Positions 26,874 to 35,096 of a stretch of DNA of 64,000 nt are shown piece by piece. A model generated the notes under the pieces. The model ran no database searches. It was not told where the DNA came from and saw only the letters and a list, made by a program, of their open reading frames with translations. Each line of letters starts with the position of its first letter. Within the stretch, counting starts at the first letter, position 1. The stretch is from Blautia_A aquisgranensis (GTDB lineage: Bacteria > Bacillota > Clostridia > Lachnospirales > Lachnospiraceae): NCBI RefSeq assembly GCF_040096615.1, contig NZ_JBBMEJ010000011.1, forward strand, positions 70,334 through 134,333. The letters are read 5' to 3'. Position numbers and translations under genes: made by a program.

Positions 26874-28118
26874 TCAGGATTTAATGATCCGGATCATTTT
26901 CCACAGAAGAAATACAAGAATAAGAAGACCTGCGCCACCGATCAGGAAATAGGGGACAGAAGAGGCAGACTGTGAAAAAGCTTTGGCTTCTTCCATGTTT
27001 TCATCATTTTCCTGAGCATCTGAAGCGGAGGTATCGGAGGTGTCCTCAATTACAGCAGTACCTACCTGCGTACCGCCAAAAGTATAAGTACGATTGATCT
27101 GCCCGTCAGATACACTGTCTTCTGTGGCAAGATCAGCAGCAGTTGCACCGGAAGGAACCATTACCTGACCACCGGAAAGAATGTGGAAATCTTCCTGGTT
27201 CAGATCCAGAAGCTGGAAATTGTTGAATCCGTAATCCAGAAGAGAAACGGCTTCAGTGGCAGTCTGTCCGGTCGCACCATTCATAACAACGCAGATCAGA
27301 GTTGTATTGTTGCGCTCAGCTGCTGTCACAAGAACACTTCCGGAAGCTGTGGTAGTACTTTCGCGACCACCGATACAGCCACTGTAATAAGAAGCAGAAG
27401 TTGTATTTGTCATGGGGAAGCTGCTGGTAAGATTGCGGGCTCCACCGGAAACGTTGGTAGCAGGAATCGTATAGGAGGTTGCGCCTGCAATGGTGCGAAA
27501 ACCGTCGGTATTGATAGCAGCCTTCATGATCAGAGCCAGATCATGCGCTGTAGTGTGCTGATTATCGTCAGGAAGGCCGGTTGGATTGGTAAATACCGTG
27601 TTGGTGCATCCGAGTTCCTGGGCACGGGCGTTCATTTTTTCTACAAAAGCATCTACAGAACCACTGATCTGTTCAGCAATCTGGAGCGCGATGTCATTGG
27701 CAGAGGCCAGCATAATAGCATAAAGACATTGCTCCATGGTAAAAACTTCGCCCAGCTGTGATGAAATGTGGGCACCGCCATCTGTAACACCGGATACACC
27801 GGTTTCTGTCATAGTGACCTGATCGGTGAGCTGGCTGCTCTCAAGAGCCAGAAGGCAGGTCATGATCTTGACAGCACCGGCAGGAGAAAGTGCCTGGTCC
27901 ATATCTTTTGCATAGAGAAAAGTATTGGAAGTATCTTCCATGACCGCAGCAGATGCAGATGTAATCTCGGGTCCCTGTGGCCAGCCACTGATAGAATTCG
28001 TGGTAATGCCGGAAGTGACGGCAGTGGTTTCTTCTGCAGCGTACACCGGTGTCTGGAATATCATAGAAGTCGAGATTCCAAATGCCAGAACGGCTGCAGT
28101 TAATCTTGATTTTTTCAT
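26874..28118 (-). CDS. D,D-carboxypeptidase paralogue lacking catalytic residues (probable pseudoenzyme)
   Basis: A 414-residue S11-family homologue of the protein at 13110-14414, with a signal peptide (1-27, ends VYAA) and a C-terminal membrane helix with basic tail. The alignment is clear by eye across the whole domain, but the SxxK motif PASITK is replaced by PAGAVK (Gly81 for the serine, Lys84 kept) and KTG is replaced by RES (Arg252). SAND (the SxN motif) is kept. Without the nucleophile it cannot acylate in the usual way, so a binding or regulatory role is more likely. The reading frame is intact over 1.2 kb, which argues against a decaying gene. It is the only reverse-strand gene inside the glycan region. 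Confidence 0.85.
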   Translation of the reverse strand: MKKSRLTAAVLAFGISTSMIFQTPVYAAEETTAVTSGITTNSISGWPQGPEITSASAAVMEDTSNTFLYAKDMDQALSPAGAVKIMTCLLALESSQLTDQVTMTETGVSGVTDGGAHISSQLGEVFTMEQCLYAIMLASANDIALQIAEQISGSVDAFVEKMNARAQELGCTNTVFTNPTGLPDDNQHTTAHDLALIMKAAINTDGFRTIAGATSYTIPATNVSGGARNLTSSFPMTNTTSASYYSGCIGGRESTTTASGSVLVTAAERNNTTLICVVMNGATGQTATEAVSLLDYGFNNFQLLDLNQEDFHILSGGQVMVPSGATAADLATEDSVSDGQINRTYTFGGTQVGTAVIEDTSDTSASDAQENDENMEEAKAFSQSASSVPYFLIGGAGLLILVFLLWKMIRIIKS

Positions 28119-28191
28119 GATCGTGGTACTCCTGTTTTTTTATGTAAAATTGAAGTTAAAGTGAATAGTAATAAATGACATATTTATTCAC

Positions 28192-28244
28192 AGTATAGCA
28201 CATTTTCGCTCTTCCTTGCAAAAAAAATGCTACAATGTTAAAAT
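28192..28244. promoter_or_regulatory. Divergent promoter pair sharing one palindromic -35 hexamer
   Basis: TTGCAA at 28216-28221 is its own reverse complement. Rightward it is 17 bases from TAAAAT (28239-28244), upstream of the GT2 gene at 28280. Leftward it is 18 bases from TATACT (read on the - strand at 28197-28192), upstream of the carboxypeptidase paralogue. One polymerase could therefore exclude the other. Confidence 0.6.
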
Positions 28245-28279
28245 ACATCTATCAAAATTGAGTAATACGGAGAAAATAT

Positions 28280-30139
28280 ATGAGTAAAGATGATTCCACA
28301 GGGAAAATTCAATGGGACAGGCTTTTAAAAAAACTTTCACCATACACAGTACAGAAAGGGCTGAGATATCTGAAACATTATGGACTGAGGGAATTCTGGA
28401 TCCGTCTTCACGAGCGGTTTGAACCGGAAGAAGTTCCTTACGGACCATGGTATGAGGCATATCGGCCAACTGATGAAATTCTGGAGAAGCAGCGCCGGGA
28501 AAAATTTAAAGACGGCCCTCTGATCAGTATAGTAGTTCCTGCTTATCTGACGCCAGAACGCTTTCTGAGACAGATGCTGGATTCGCTTCTTGCCCAGACA
28601 TATGCAAACTGGGAGCTGTGCCTGGCAAATGGAAGTCCGGAAGATCCGGATATGCAGACTGTGCTTAAGGCCTATTCGGAGATGGACAGACGTATCCGGT
28701 ATCAGGATCTCGAGGAGAATCTGGGAATTGCAGAGAACACGAATGCAGCTTTTGCTATGGCAAAGGGTGAATTTGTGGGGCTTCTGGATCATGATGACCT
28801 TCTTGCACCAAATGCACTTTATGAGGTGGCAATGGCCCTGGAACAGCATCCGCAGGCAGATGTGATCTATACAGACGAAGATAAAGTAACAACCGATCTT
28901 TCGGAGTATTTTCAGCCACATCTGAAGCCGGATTTTAATCTGGATCTGCTGAGATCCAACAATTATATCTGTCATTTTCTGGTTGTGAGACGTTGCATTG
29001 TTGAAAAAACAGGCGGATTCCGCAGAGAATTCGACGGAGCACAGGATTATGATTTTATTTTCCGTTGTGTGGAGCAGGCGCGAGAAATTGTGCATGTGCC
29101 GGAAATTCTGTATCACTGGCGTACACATAAATCATCCACTGCCGACAATCCGGCGAGCAAGATGTATGCATTTGAGGCCGGTAAACGTGCGATAGAAGGA
29201 AATCTTGGAAGGACAGGAACGAAGGGAACAGTGGAACACACGCCGGATTTCGGATTTTATCGTGTGAAATATCCGGTGCAGGGAGAACCACTGGTGTCAA
29301 TCATCATTCCCAACCGGGAAGAAAAGGATACTCTGAAAGAATGTGTGGAATCCATCTTTGAAAAGACTTCCTATAAAAATTATGAGATCATTATCGTGGA
29401 AAATAACAGCAGCTCTGATGAGATATTCAATTATTACAGACAGCTTTCCAAAGAGCCGAAGGTTCATCTGGTCCGCTGGAAAAAAGAATTTAATTATTCT
29501 GCGATCAATAATTTCGGTGTTCGAAATGCAAAAGGAGAATATCTTCTTTTTCTGAATAATGATGTAAAGATCATTGACGCAGATTGGCTTACAGAAATGC
29601 TCGGCGTATGTCAGCGCAGGGAAGTGGGAGCTGTCGGTGCAAAACTGCTCTACCCGGACAATACCATACAGCATGCCGGCTGTGTGGTAGGGATAGGCGG
29701 AATTGCAGGCAATATGTTTGTGAACATGCCGGCTGAGCGAACCGGTTATCTTCATAAGGCATCGCTCCTTCAGGATATGAGTTGTGTGACTGCAGCCTGT
29801 ATGATGATGAAGAAATCTGTTTTTGAAGAAGCAGGCGGATTCACGGAGGAGCTAGCAGTGGCCTTTAATGATGTGGATCTTTGTCTGAAAGTGAGAAGTC
29901 ATGATCATCTGATCGTTTATGATCCGTATGTGAGACTGTACCATTATGAATCCAAGTCAAGAGGTACAGAAGACAGTGAGGAAAAGGTACGCCGTTTTCA
30001 AAAAGAAATCGAGTATATGCGCTGTCATTGGATGGATATCCTGAAAAAAGGAGATCCTTACTATAATAAGAATCTTTCTCTTACAAAATGGAATTATTCT
30101 CTGAAACCACTTCCGGGAATGGGAAAGAAGAAGGGATGA
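28280..30139 (+). CDS. Tandem-domain GT2 glycosyltransferase, third copy (short form)
   Basis: A 619-residue paralogue of the two tandem GT2 proteins upstream, lacking most of their N-terminal region. GT2 domain one is at about 80-330 (LISIVVPAYLTP, LDHDD, YTDEDK) and domain two at about 340-600 (LVSIIIPNREE, LFLNNDVKI, FNDVDLCLK). It starts a new transcription unit behind its own promoter and continues with WbbL-like and WbaP-like genes. The comparison suggests that the catalytic core is portable and that the long forms gained or kept an extra module. Confidence 0.85.
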   Translation: MSKDDSTGKIQWDRLLKKLSPYTVQKGLRYLKHYGLREFWIRLHERFEPEEVPYGPWYEAYRPTDEILEKQRREKFKDGPLISIVVPAYLTPERFLRQMLDSLLAQTYANWELCLANGSPEDPDMQTVLKAYSEMDRRIRYQDLEENLGIAENTNAAFAMAKGEFVGLLDHDDLLAPNALYEVAMALEQHPQADVIYTDEDKVTTDLSEYFQPHLKPDFNLDLLRSNNYICHFLVVRRCIVEKTGGFRREFDGAQDYDFIFRCVEQAREIVHVPEILYHWRTHKSSTADNPASKMYAFEAGKRAIEGNLGRTGTKGTVEHTPDFGFYRVKYPVQGEPLVSIIIPNREEKDTLKECVESIFEKTSYKNYEIIIVENNSSSDEIFNYYRQLSKEPKVHLVRWKKEFNYSAINNFGVRNAKGEYLLFLNNDVKIIDADWLTEMLGVCQRREVGAVGAKLLYPDNTIQHAGCVVGIGGIAGNMFVNMPAERTGYLHKASLLQDMSCVTAACMMMKKSVFEEAGGFTEELAVAFNDVDLCLKVRSHDHLIVYDPYVRLYHYESKSRGTEDSEEKVRRFQKEIEYMRCHWMDILKKGDPYYNKNLSLTKWNYSLKPLPGMGKKKG

Positions 30140-30143
30140 ATGA

Positions 30144-31100
30144 ATGCAGGTAGTATCAGTAGTTATACCCAACTTTAATGGTATGGCATATCTGGACGGT
30201 GTTCTTTCCAGCCTGGAAAGACAGACAATCGATAATTTTGAAGTAATATTAGTAGATAATGGTTCTACAGATGGAAGCTGTGCTTTTGTGGCAGCGGAAT
30301 ATCCCTGGGTGCATATGATACAGCTTCCGGAAAATTACGGTTTCAGCAGAGCTGTCAACGAAGGAATCCGTGTATCAAGATCTCCGTATGTACTTCTTTT
30401 AAATAATGATACAGAGGTGAAATGCGATTTTCTTGAGGAAATGGTAGCTGCACTTCGCAGACACAAAAAAGCTTTTTCGTGTCAGGCAAAAATGATCCAG
30501 TTTCATGATCGGGACAGGATGGATGATGCGGGAAATTATTACTGTGCACTTGGCTGGGCCTTTGCCAGAGGGAAGGGAAAAGATATTGATCGCTATGAAA
30601 AAGAGCAGAAGATTTTTTCCACCTGTGCAGGTGCGGCGATCTACCGCAAGAAAGTGCTTGAGCGGATAGGAGAATTTGACGAGGAACATTTTGCATATCT
30701 GGAGGATCTGGATATCGGATACCGTGCCCGAATTCAGGGATACGAAAACTGGTATGCCCCGAAAGCAAAGGTCTATCATGTTGGCAGCGGAACGAGTGGT
30801 TCCAGATATAATCAGTTTAAAATACGTTATTCTTCAAGAAATAATATTTATCTGATCTACAAGAACATGCCGTTTCTCCAGATTGTATTAAATATGCCGT
30901 TTTTTATCGTGGGATTTGGGGCAAAGATTCTGTTTTTCGCATCAAAAGGCTTCGGACGGGAATACCTGGCCGGCATTAAAAACGGCTTCCAGATCAGCCG
31001 TAAAAACAAAAAAGTAAAGTTTTCCATGCAGAATCTGCCACGTTATATCAAAGTGCAGTTTGAACTTTGGATCAACATTTTTAAACGTTTTGTCGGTTAA
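30144..31100 (+). CDS. GT2 glycosyltransferase (WbbL/rhamnosyltransferase-like)
   Basis: A 318-residue cytoplasmic transferase: VSVVIPNFNGM, VDNGSTDGS, NYGFSRAVNEG, LLLNNDTEV (metal site), CAGAAIYRKKVLE and FAYLEDLDIGYRA (acceptor/base region) are the classic WbbL-type rhamnosyltransferase signatures. A hydrophobic, basic C-terminal segment (about 250-315) may attach it to the membrane. It follows the previous GT gene by 4 bases. Transfer of rhamnose is the family expectation, supported by rfbC in the window, but the acceptor is not known. Confidence 0.85.
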   Translation: MQVVSVVIPNFNGMAYLDGVLSSLERQTIDNFEVILVDNGSTDGSCAFVAAEYPWVHMIQLPENYGFSRAVNEGIRVSRSPYVLLLNNDTEVKCDFLEEMVAALRRHKKAFSCQAKMIQFHDRDRMDDAGNYYCALGWAFARGKGKDIDRYEKEQKIFSTCAGAAIYRKKVLERIGEFDEEHFAYLEDLDIGYRARIQGYENWYAPKAKVYHVGSGTSGSRYNQFKIRYSSRNNIYLIYKNMPFLQIVLNMPFFIVGFGAKILFFASKGFGREYLAGIKNGFQISRKNKKVKFSMQNLPRYIKVQFELWINIFKRFVG

Positions 31101-31208
31101 AATACCATATTTTCATAGAAATTTTATATTTCAGAAAGAAGATTTTGTTGCTTTTGAGTTTCATCTATTATAAGATAAAGGCAATGAACTTAAATGAGGT
31201 GGCGGAAA

Positions 31209-32612
31209 TTGATTAAAGATAACCAGAAAAATTTCAGTCGTCTCCATATGCTGATCGATGTATTTGTGGTTGCAGTTTCTTATGCATTGGCATGGCTGAT
31301 CCGTTTTCAGGGACTTTTTGAACATTCTGCGGTACAGTCCAAGACCGTTCAGGAATATATGTTTATGCTGATATTCATTATTCCGGGTTATCTGCTTTTG
31401 TATCAGGCCTTTGACCTTTATACACCGATGCGGATGCAGGGGCGCCGTCTCGTACTAGCCGGAGTTATAAAGGCAAACGCGTTAGGGCTCCTTATCATCA
31501 TGTTCGCACTTTATAATTTTAAAGAACTGGATTATTCCCGTCTTACACTGGTTTCATTTTGTTTCATAAATATTGTCCTTGAATGGAGTGTACGCATGTT
31601 TGTGTTTTATATTCTCAGGGACATGCGACGAAAAGGAATGAATCAGAAACAGATATTGCTGGTAGGTTACAGTCGTGCGGCAGAAGAATATGTGGACAGG
31701 ATCCTGCAGAATCCGCAATGGGGATATGTGATCAGGGGAATACTGGATGATAATGTACCGGCAGGTACAACATATAAAGGAATAAAGGTAATTGGAAGAA
31801 TTGCCAATCTTATGATTATTCTTCCATCCAGCCGGCTGGATGAAATAGCCATTACCCTGGGATTAAATGAGTATTATCGTCTGGAAGAGATTGTGGCACT
31901 CTGCGAAAAATCGGGAGTGCATACGAAATTTATTCCGGATTATAATAATATTATTCCGACCAAACCGTATACAGAAGATATTCTCGGGCTTCCGGTGATC
32001 AATATCCGGTATGTGCCGCTGAGCAACACGTTTAATGCACTGATAAAGAGAATGATGGACATTGTAGGAGCAGCTGTTGCTATCGTTGTTTCCTCGCCGG
32101 TAATGCTGGTTTTGTGCATTCTGATCAAATTAACCTCACCAGGACCTTTGATCTACAAACAGGAACGTGTCGGACTTCATAACCAGACTTTTCGAATGTA
32201 TAAATTTCGTTCCATGGAGATTCAGAAAGAATCCGAAGAAAAAAAAGCATGGACAGTCAAAAACGATCCCAGAGTTACCGGAATCGGAAAATTTATGCGG
32301 CATACCAGTCTGGACGAGCTTCCACAGCTCTTTAATATTCTGAAAGGTGAAATGAGTCTTGTGGGGCCGAGACCGGAGCGACCATTTTTTGTAGAAAAGT
32401 TTCGGGAGGAAATACCACGATATATGGTTAAACATCAGGTACGTCCGGGTCTTACCGGATGGGCGCAGGTGAATGGCTATCGTGGGGATACTTCTATAAG
32501 AAAGCGGATAGAATGTGATCTTTACTATATTGAAAACTGGTCAGTAAGTTTTGATATAAAAATCATGTTTCTTACCATATTCAAGGGATTTATCAACAAG
32601 AATGCATATTAA
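31209..32612 (+). CDS. Polyprenyl-phosphate sugar-phosphotransferase (WbaP/exopolysaccharide initiating type)
   Basis: The initiating enzyme: it moves a sugar-1-phosphate from a UDP-sugar to undecaprenyl phosphate. The N-terminal half has four to five membrane helices and a nucleotide-fold domain (about 150-260). The catalytic C-terminal domain (about 280-467) shows KRMMDIVGA, SPGPLIYKQERVG, MYKFRSM, TSLDELPQLFNIL, SLVGPRPERP and RPGLTGWAQVNGY. I prefer TTG at 31209, which follows GAGGTGGCGG and yields an N-terminus of MIKDNQKN, over ATG at 31194, which has a weak site. It primes the glycan elongated by the GT2 enzymes around it. Confidence 0.9.
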   Translation: MIKDNQKNFSRLHMLIDVFVVAVSYALAWLIRFQGLFEHSAVQSKTVQEYMFMLIFIIPGYLLLYQAFDLYTPMRMQGRRLVLAGVIKANALGLLIIMFALYNFKELDYSRLTLVSFCFINIVLEWSVRMFVFYILRDMRRKGMNQKQILLVGYSRAAEEYVDRILQNPQWGYVIRGILDDNVPAGTTYKGIKVIGRIANLMIILPSSRLDEIAITLGLNEYYRLEEIVALCEKSGVHTKFIPDYNNIIPTKPYTEDILGLPVINIRYVPLSNTFNALIKRMMDIVGAAVAIVVSSPVMLVLCILIKLTSPGPLIYKQERVGLHNQTFRMYKFRSMEIQKESEEKKAWTVKNDPRVTGIGKFMRHTSLDELPQLFNILKGEMSLVGPRPERPFFVEKFREEIPRYMVKHQVRPGLTGWAQVNGYRGDTSIRKRIECDLYYIENWSVSFDIKIMFLTIFKGFINKNAY

Positions 32613-32630
32613 AAAGGGGAAAAATAAGAA

Positions 32631-33974
32631 ATGTCAAAACCTCGGAAAAAAAGAAAAAAGCTTCTGTTCGTCCTGGAAATTATAGTTTTGCTTCTGTTTA
32701 TCGGAGGACTTTTTGTTTACGGACAGATATCAGCGAAACTGGACAAGATAGATATTCAGGAAACAGATCTTTCGGATCAGGATATTGTAACGAATGATCA
32801 GGCACCGCAGATGACAGGCTATACAACATATGCACTGTTTGGACTGGATCACAGAAACAAAAATGAAAAACTGAACACAGAAAACAGTGATACGATTATC
32901 ATTGCAAGCATCAATAATGATACGAAATCAATCAAGCTGGTATCTATATACAGAGACACCCTGCTTAATGTAAAAGATGACACGTATTCAAAGGCCAATG
33001 CGGCGTATGCACTGGGAGGCCCTGCACAGGCGGTCTCCATGCTGAATACAAATCTTGACCTGAATATTACGGATTATGTAGCAATTGATTTTGATGCGCT
33101 GGTAACAGTTGTAGACTGCCTTGGCGGACTGGATATTCCTCTTTCTTATGCAGAGATGGTTCATATGAATAATTATTGTGTGGAAACGTCGGAGGAAACA
33201 GGAAAGAGTTATACGCCGATAGAACTTCCGGATCCGAAACCGGATGATATTGAAGCAACTCTGGGAACCTATCATCTGAATGGTGTGCAGGCAACTTCCT
33301 ACTGCCGTATCCGCTATACAGCAAGCCTTGATATGGGCCGTACAGAGAGACAGAGACGGGTGATTCAGATGATTGTGGACAAGGCAAAAAAGGCAGGCCT
33401 TTCAACAATCTTTGATATTATGGATCAGGTATTTCCGATGATAAAAACAACAGTATCAAAGACCGAGATTCTGAAACTGCTTCCGACTATGATCGGTTAT
33501 AATATTGAGAACACGACAGGATTTCCTGAAGATTATAATTTTGCTACGGTTAAGGGAAGCGTAATTGTTCCGACAACTCTGGAATCCAATGTTTTGAAAT
33601 TACATCAGTTTCTGTATGGAGCGACGAATTATACACCAACCCAGGAAGTGATGAATAAGAGTGAACAGATCATATCTATTGCCGGAGGCGGAGATGTACA
33701 GACAGACACTCAGGACGGAACGGAGACATCTGAAAATAATTCTTATGTATATAATGCGGATGACAGTGAAGATATGGATTATTCGGCAGAAAATAATGTA
33801 GATAATACAGACTATTCAACTGAGAATAATGTGGATGATACGGACTATTCTGTTGAAAATAATACAGATGATACGGATTATTCCGGAGATGATTATAATT
33901 CCGGCAGTGATGATTCGGAATATGACAGTGACTATACAGCAGATTATGATGATAATTTTTCAGATGATGAATAA
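32631..33974 (+). CDS. LytR-CpsA-Psr family glycopolymer ligase with acidic repeat tail
   Basis: A 447-residue membrane-anchored LCP protein, expected to move the finished glycopolymer from lipid carrier to peptidoglycan. One N-terminal helix (about 8-30) precedes the catalytic domain (about 65-325): FGLDHR, VSIYRDT with the conserved arginine, and CRIRYTASLDMGRTERQRRVI. The last 80 residues are Asp/Asn/Tyr/Ser-rich with 11-residue repeats of the form DYSxENNVDDT. That tail is not part of the family core. It follows the WbaP-like gene by 18 bases, which supports a role in the same pathway. Confidence 0.9.
   Translation: MSKPRKKRKKLLFVLEIIVLLLFIGGLFVYGQISAKLDKIDIQETDLSDQDIVTNDQAPQMTGYTTYALFGLDHRNKNEKLNTENSDTIIIASINNDTKSIKLVSIYRDTLLNVKDDTYSKANAAYALGGPAQAVSMLNTNLDLNITDYVAIDFDALVTVVDCLGGLDIPLSYAEMVHMNNYCVETSEETGKSYTPIELPDPKPDDIEATLGTYHLNGVQATSYCRIRYTASLDMGRTERQRRVIQMIVDKAKKAGLSTIFDIMDQVFPMIKTTVSKTEILKLLPTMIGYNIENTTGFPEDYNFATVKGSVIVPTTLESNVLKLHQFLYGATNYTPTQEVMNKSEQIISIAGGGDVQTDTQDGTETSENNSYVYNADDSEDMDYSAENNVDNTDYSTENNVDDTDYSVENNTDDTDYSGDDYNSGSDDSEYDSDYTADYDDNFSDDE
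33777..33875 (+). repeat. Three 33-bp tandem repeats in the LCP tail
   Basis: Units start at 33777, 33810 and 33843, each encoding DYSxENNxDxT; a partial fourth starts at 33876. Frame is conserved, so copy number changes would only alter tail length. Confidence 0.75.
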
Positions 33975-33990
33975 AATATTAATCAGTCAG

Positions 33991-34026
33991 CAGAAAGGAC
34001 CATCCGATAATGGGTGGTCCTTTCTG
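33991..34026 (+). promoter_or_regulatory. Long hairpin directly before a ribosome binding site
   Basis: CAGAAAGGACCATCC (33991-34005) pairs with GGGTGGTCCTTTCTG (34012-34026), one G-T pair. It has no T run after it; instead AGGAGA and the ATG of the next gene (34041) follow within 15 bases. It may be an attenuator, RNA-processing site or stability element and not a simple terminator. Confidence 0.55.
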
Positions 34027-34040
34027 AACAGGAGAAAAAT

Positions 34041-34970
34041 ATGAGAACAGTAAAAACAGATGTGATCATTCCGTCATATCATCCGGGAGAAGAGTTCGGC
34101 CGACTTCTGGAGAGACTCAACGCGCAGAAATATCCTATTAATAAGATTATCATTATGAATACGGAGGAGAAATTCTGGAAAAAAGAGTGGGAAAATAAAT
34201 ATCCTCTGGTAGAAGTGCATCATCTTTCAAAAGAAGAATTCGATCATGGTGCGACCAGAAGGAAAGGGGCAGAGCTTTCCGATGCGAAAATCCTTGTGTT
34301 TATGACGCAGGATGCTCTTCCGGCTGACAGGAATCTGATAGGAAATTTGGTGTCTGCGCTACAGAATAATGAAAATGCAGGAGCGGCTTATGCACGTCAG
34401 CTTCCAAAGGAAGACTGCCGTTTTCTGGAGAAATATACTCGTTCTTTCAATTATCCGGAAAAATCCTGTGTGAAAACGGAAAAGGACGTAGAAACAAGAG
34501 GAATCAAAACTTATTTCTGCTCCAATGTATGTGCAGCTTATGATCACAGTGTTTATGAGAAAGTAGGAGGTTTTCCGGAGAAGGCTATTTTTAATGAAGA
34601 TATGATCTATGCAGGATGGATGGCGAAAAAAGGTTATGCGATTGTCTATGCGGCAGACGCAAGGGTGTATCATTCCCATAATTATACCTGCATGCAGCAG
34701 TTTCACAGGAATTTTGACCTTGGTGTTTCACAGGCAGAGCATCCGGAGGTTTTTGAAGGTGTTCCATCCGAAGGCGAAGGTATCCGCCTGGTAAAAAAAA
34801 GCATGGCTTATCTGGTGCGTACAGGTCATATCTGGATGATTCCCGGACTGTTTTTTCAGAGTGCTGCCAAATATGCGGGCTATTTTCTGGGGAAGAGATA
34901 TAGGAAGCTCCCGGAAAATCTGATTCTTGCCTGCACCATGAGTCCGTATTACTGGAAAAAAAGACAGTAA
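34041..34970 (+). CDS. GT2 glycosyltransferase (rhamnosyltransferase-like)
   Basis: A 309-residue cytoplasmic transferase with VIIPSYHPGEEF, the FDHGATRRKGAEL motif common to RgpA/RgpB-type and related rhamnosyltransferases, FMTQDALPAD at the metal-binding step, and FNEDMIYAGWMAKKGY. The C-terminal 60 residues contain a short hydrophobic segment. ATG at 34041 follows AGGAGA; an earlier GTG at 34014 lies inside the upstream hairpin and is unlikely. A strong terminator follows, so this is the last gene of the 28280-34970 unit. Confidence 0.83.
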   Translation: MRTVKTDVIIPSYHPGEEFGRLLERLNAQKYPINKIIIMNTEEKFWKKEWENKYPLVEVHHLSKEEFDHGATRRKGAELSDAKILVFMTQDALPADRNLIGNLVSALQNNENAGAAYARQLPKEDCRFLEKYTRSFNYPEKSCVKTEKDVETRGIKTYFCSNVCAAYDHSVYEKVGGFPEKAIFNEDMIYAGWMAKKGYAIVYAADARVYHSHNYTCMQQFHRNFDLGVSQAEHPEVFEGVPSEGEGIRLVKKSMAYLVRTGHIWMIPGLFFQSAAKYAGYFLGKRYRKLPENLILACTMSPYYWKKRQ

Positions 34971-35006
34971 TGTAAGCGGAAGCATCATATCACGGTTTTT
35001 TAAAGG

Positions 35007-35051
35007 ATAAAACACAGTTTAAACACAATTCCCTGTTAAACTGTGTTTTAT
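35007..35051. terminator. Strong terminator with 16-bp perfect stem
   Basis: ATAAAACACAGTTTAA (35007-35022) pairs perfectly with TTAAACTGTGTTTTAT (35036-35051) across a 13-base loop, with TTTTAT at the 3' side. It ends the glycosyltransferase unit before the htrA-like gene. Confidence 0.75.
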
Positions 35052-35096
35052 AAAGCAGATGGCAGACGAAAAAATAAAGAAGGGAGCACCAGAGAT

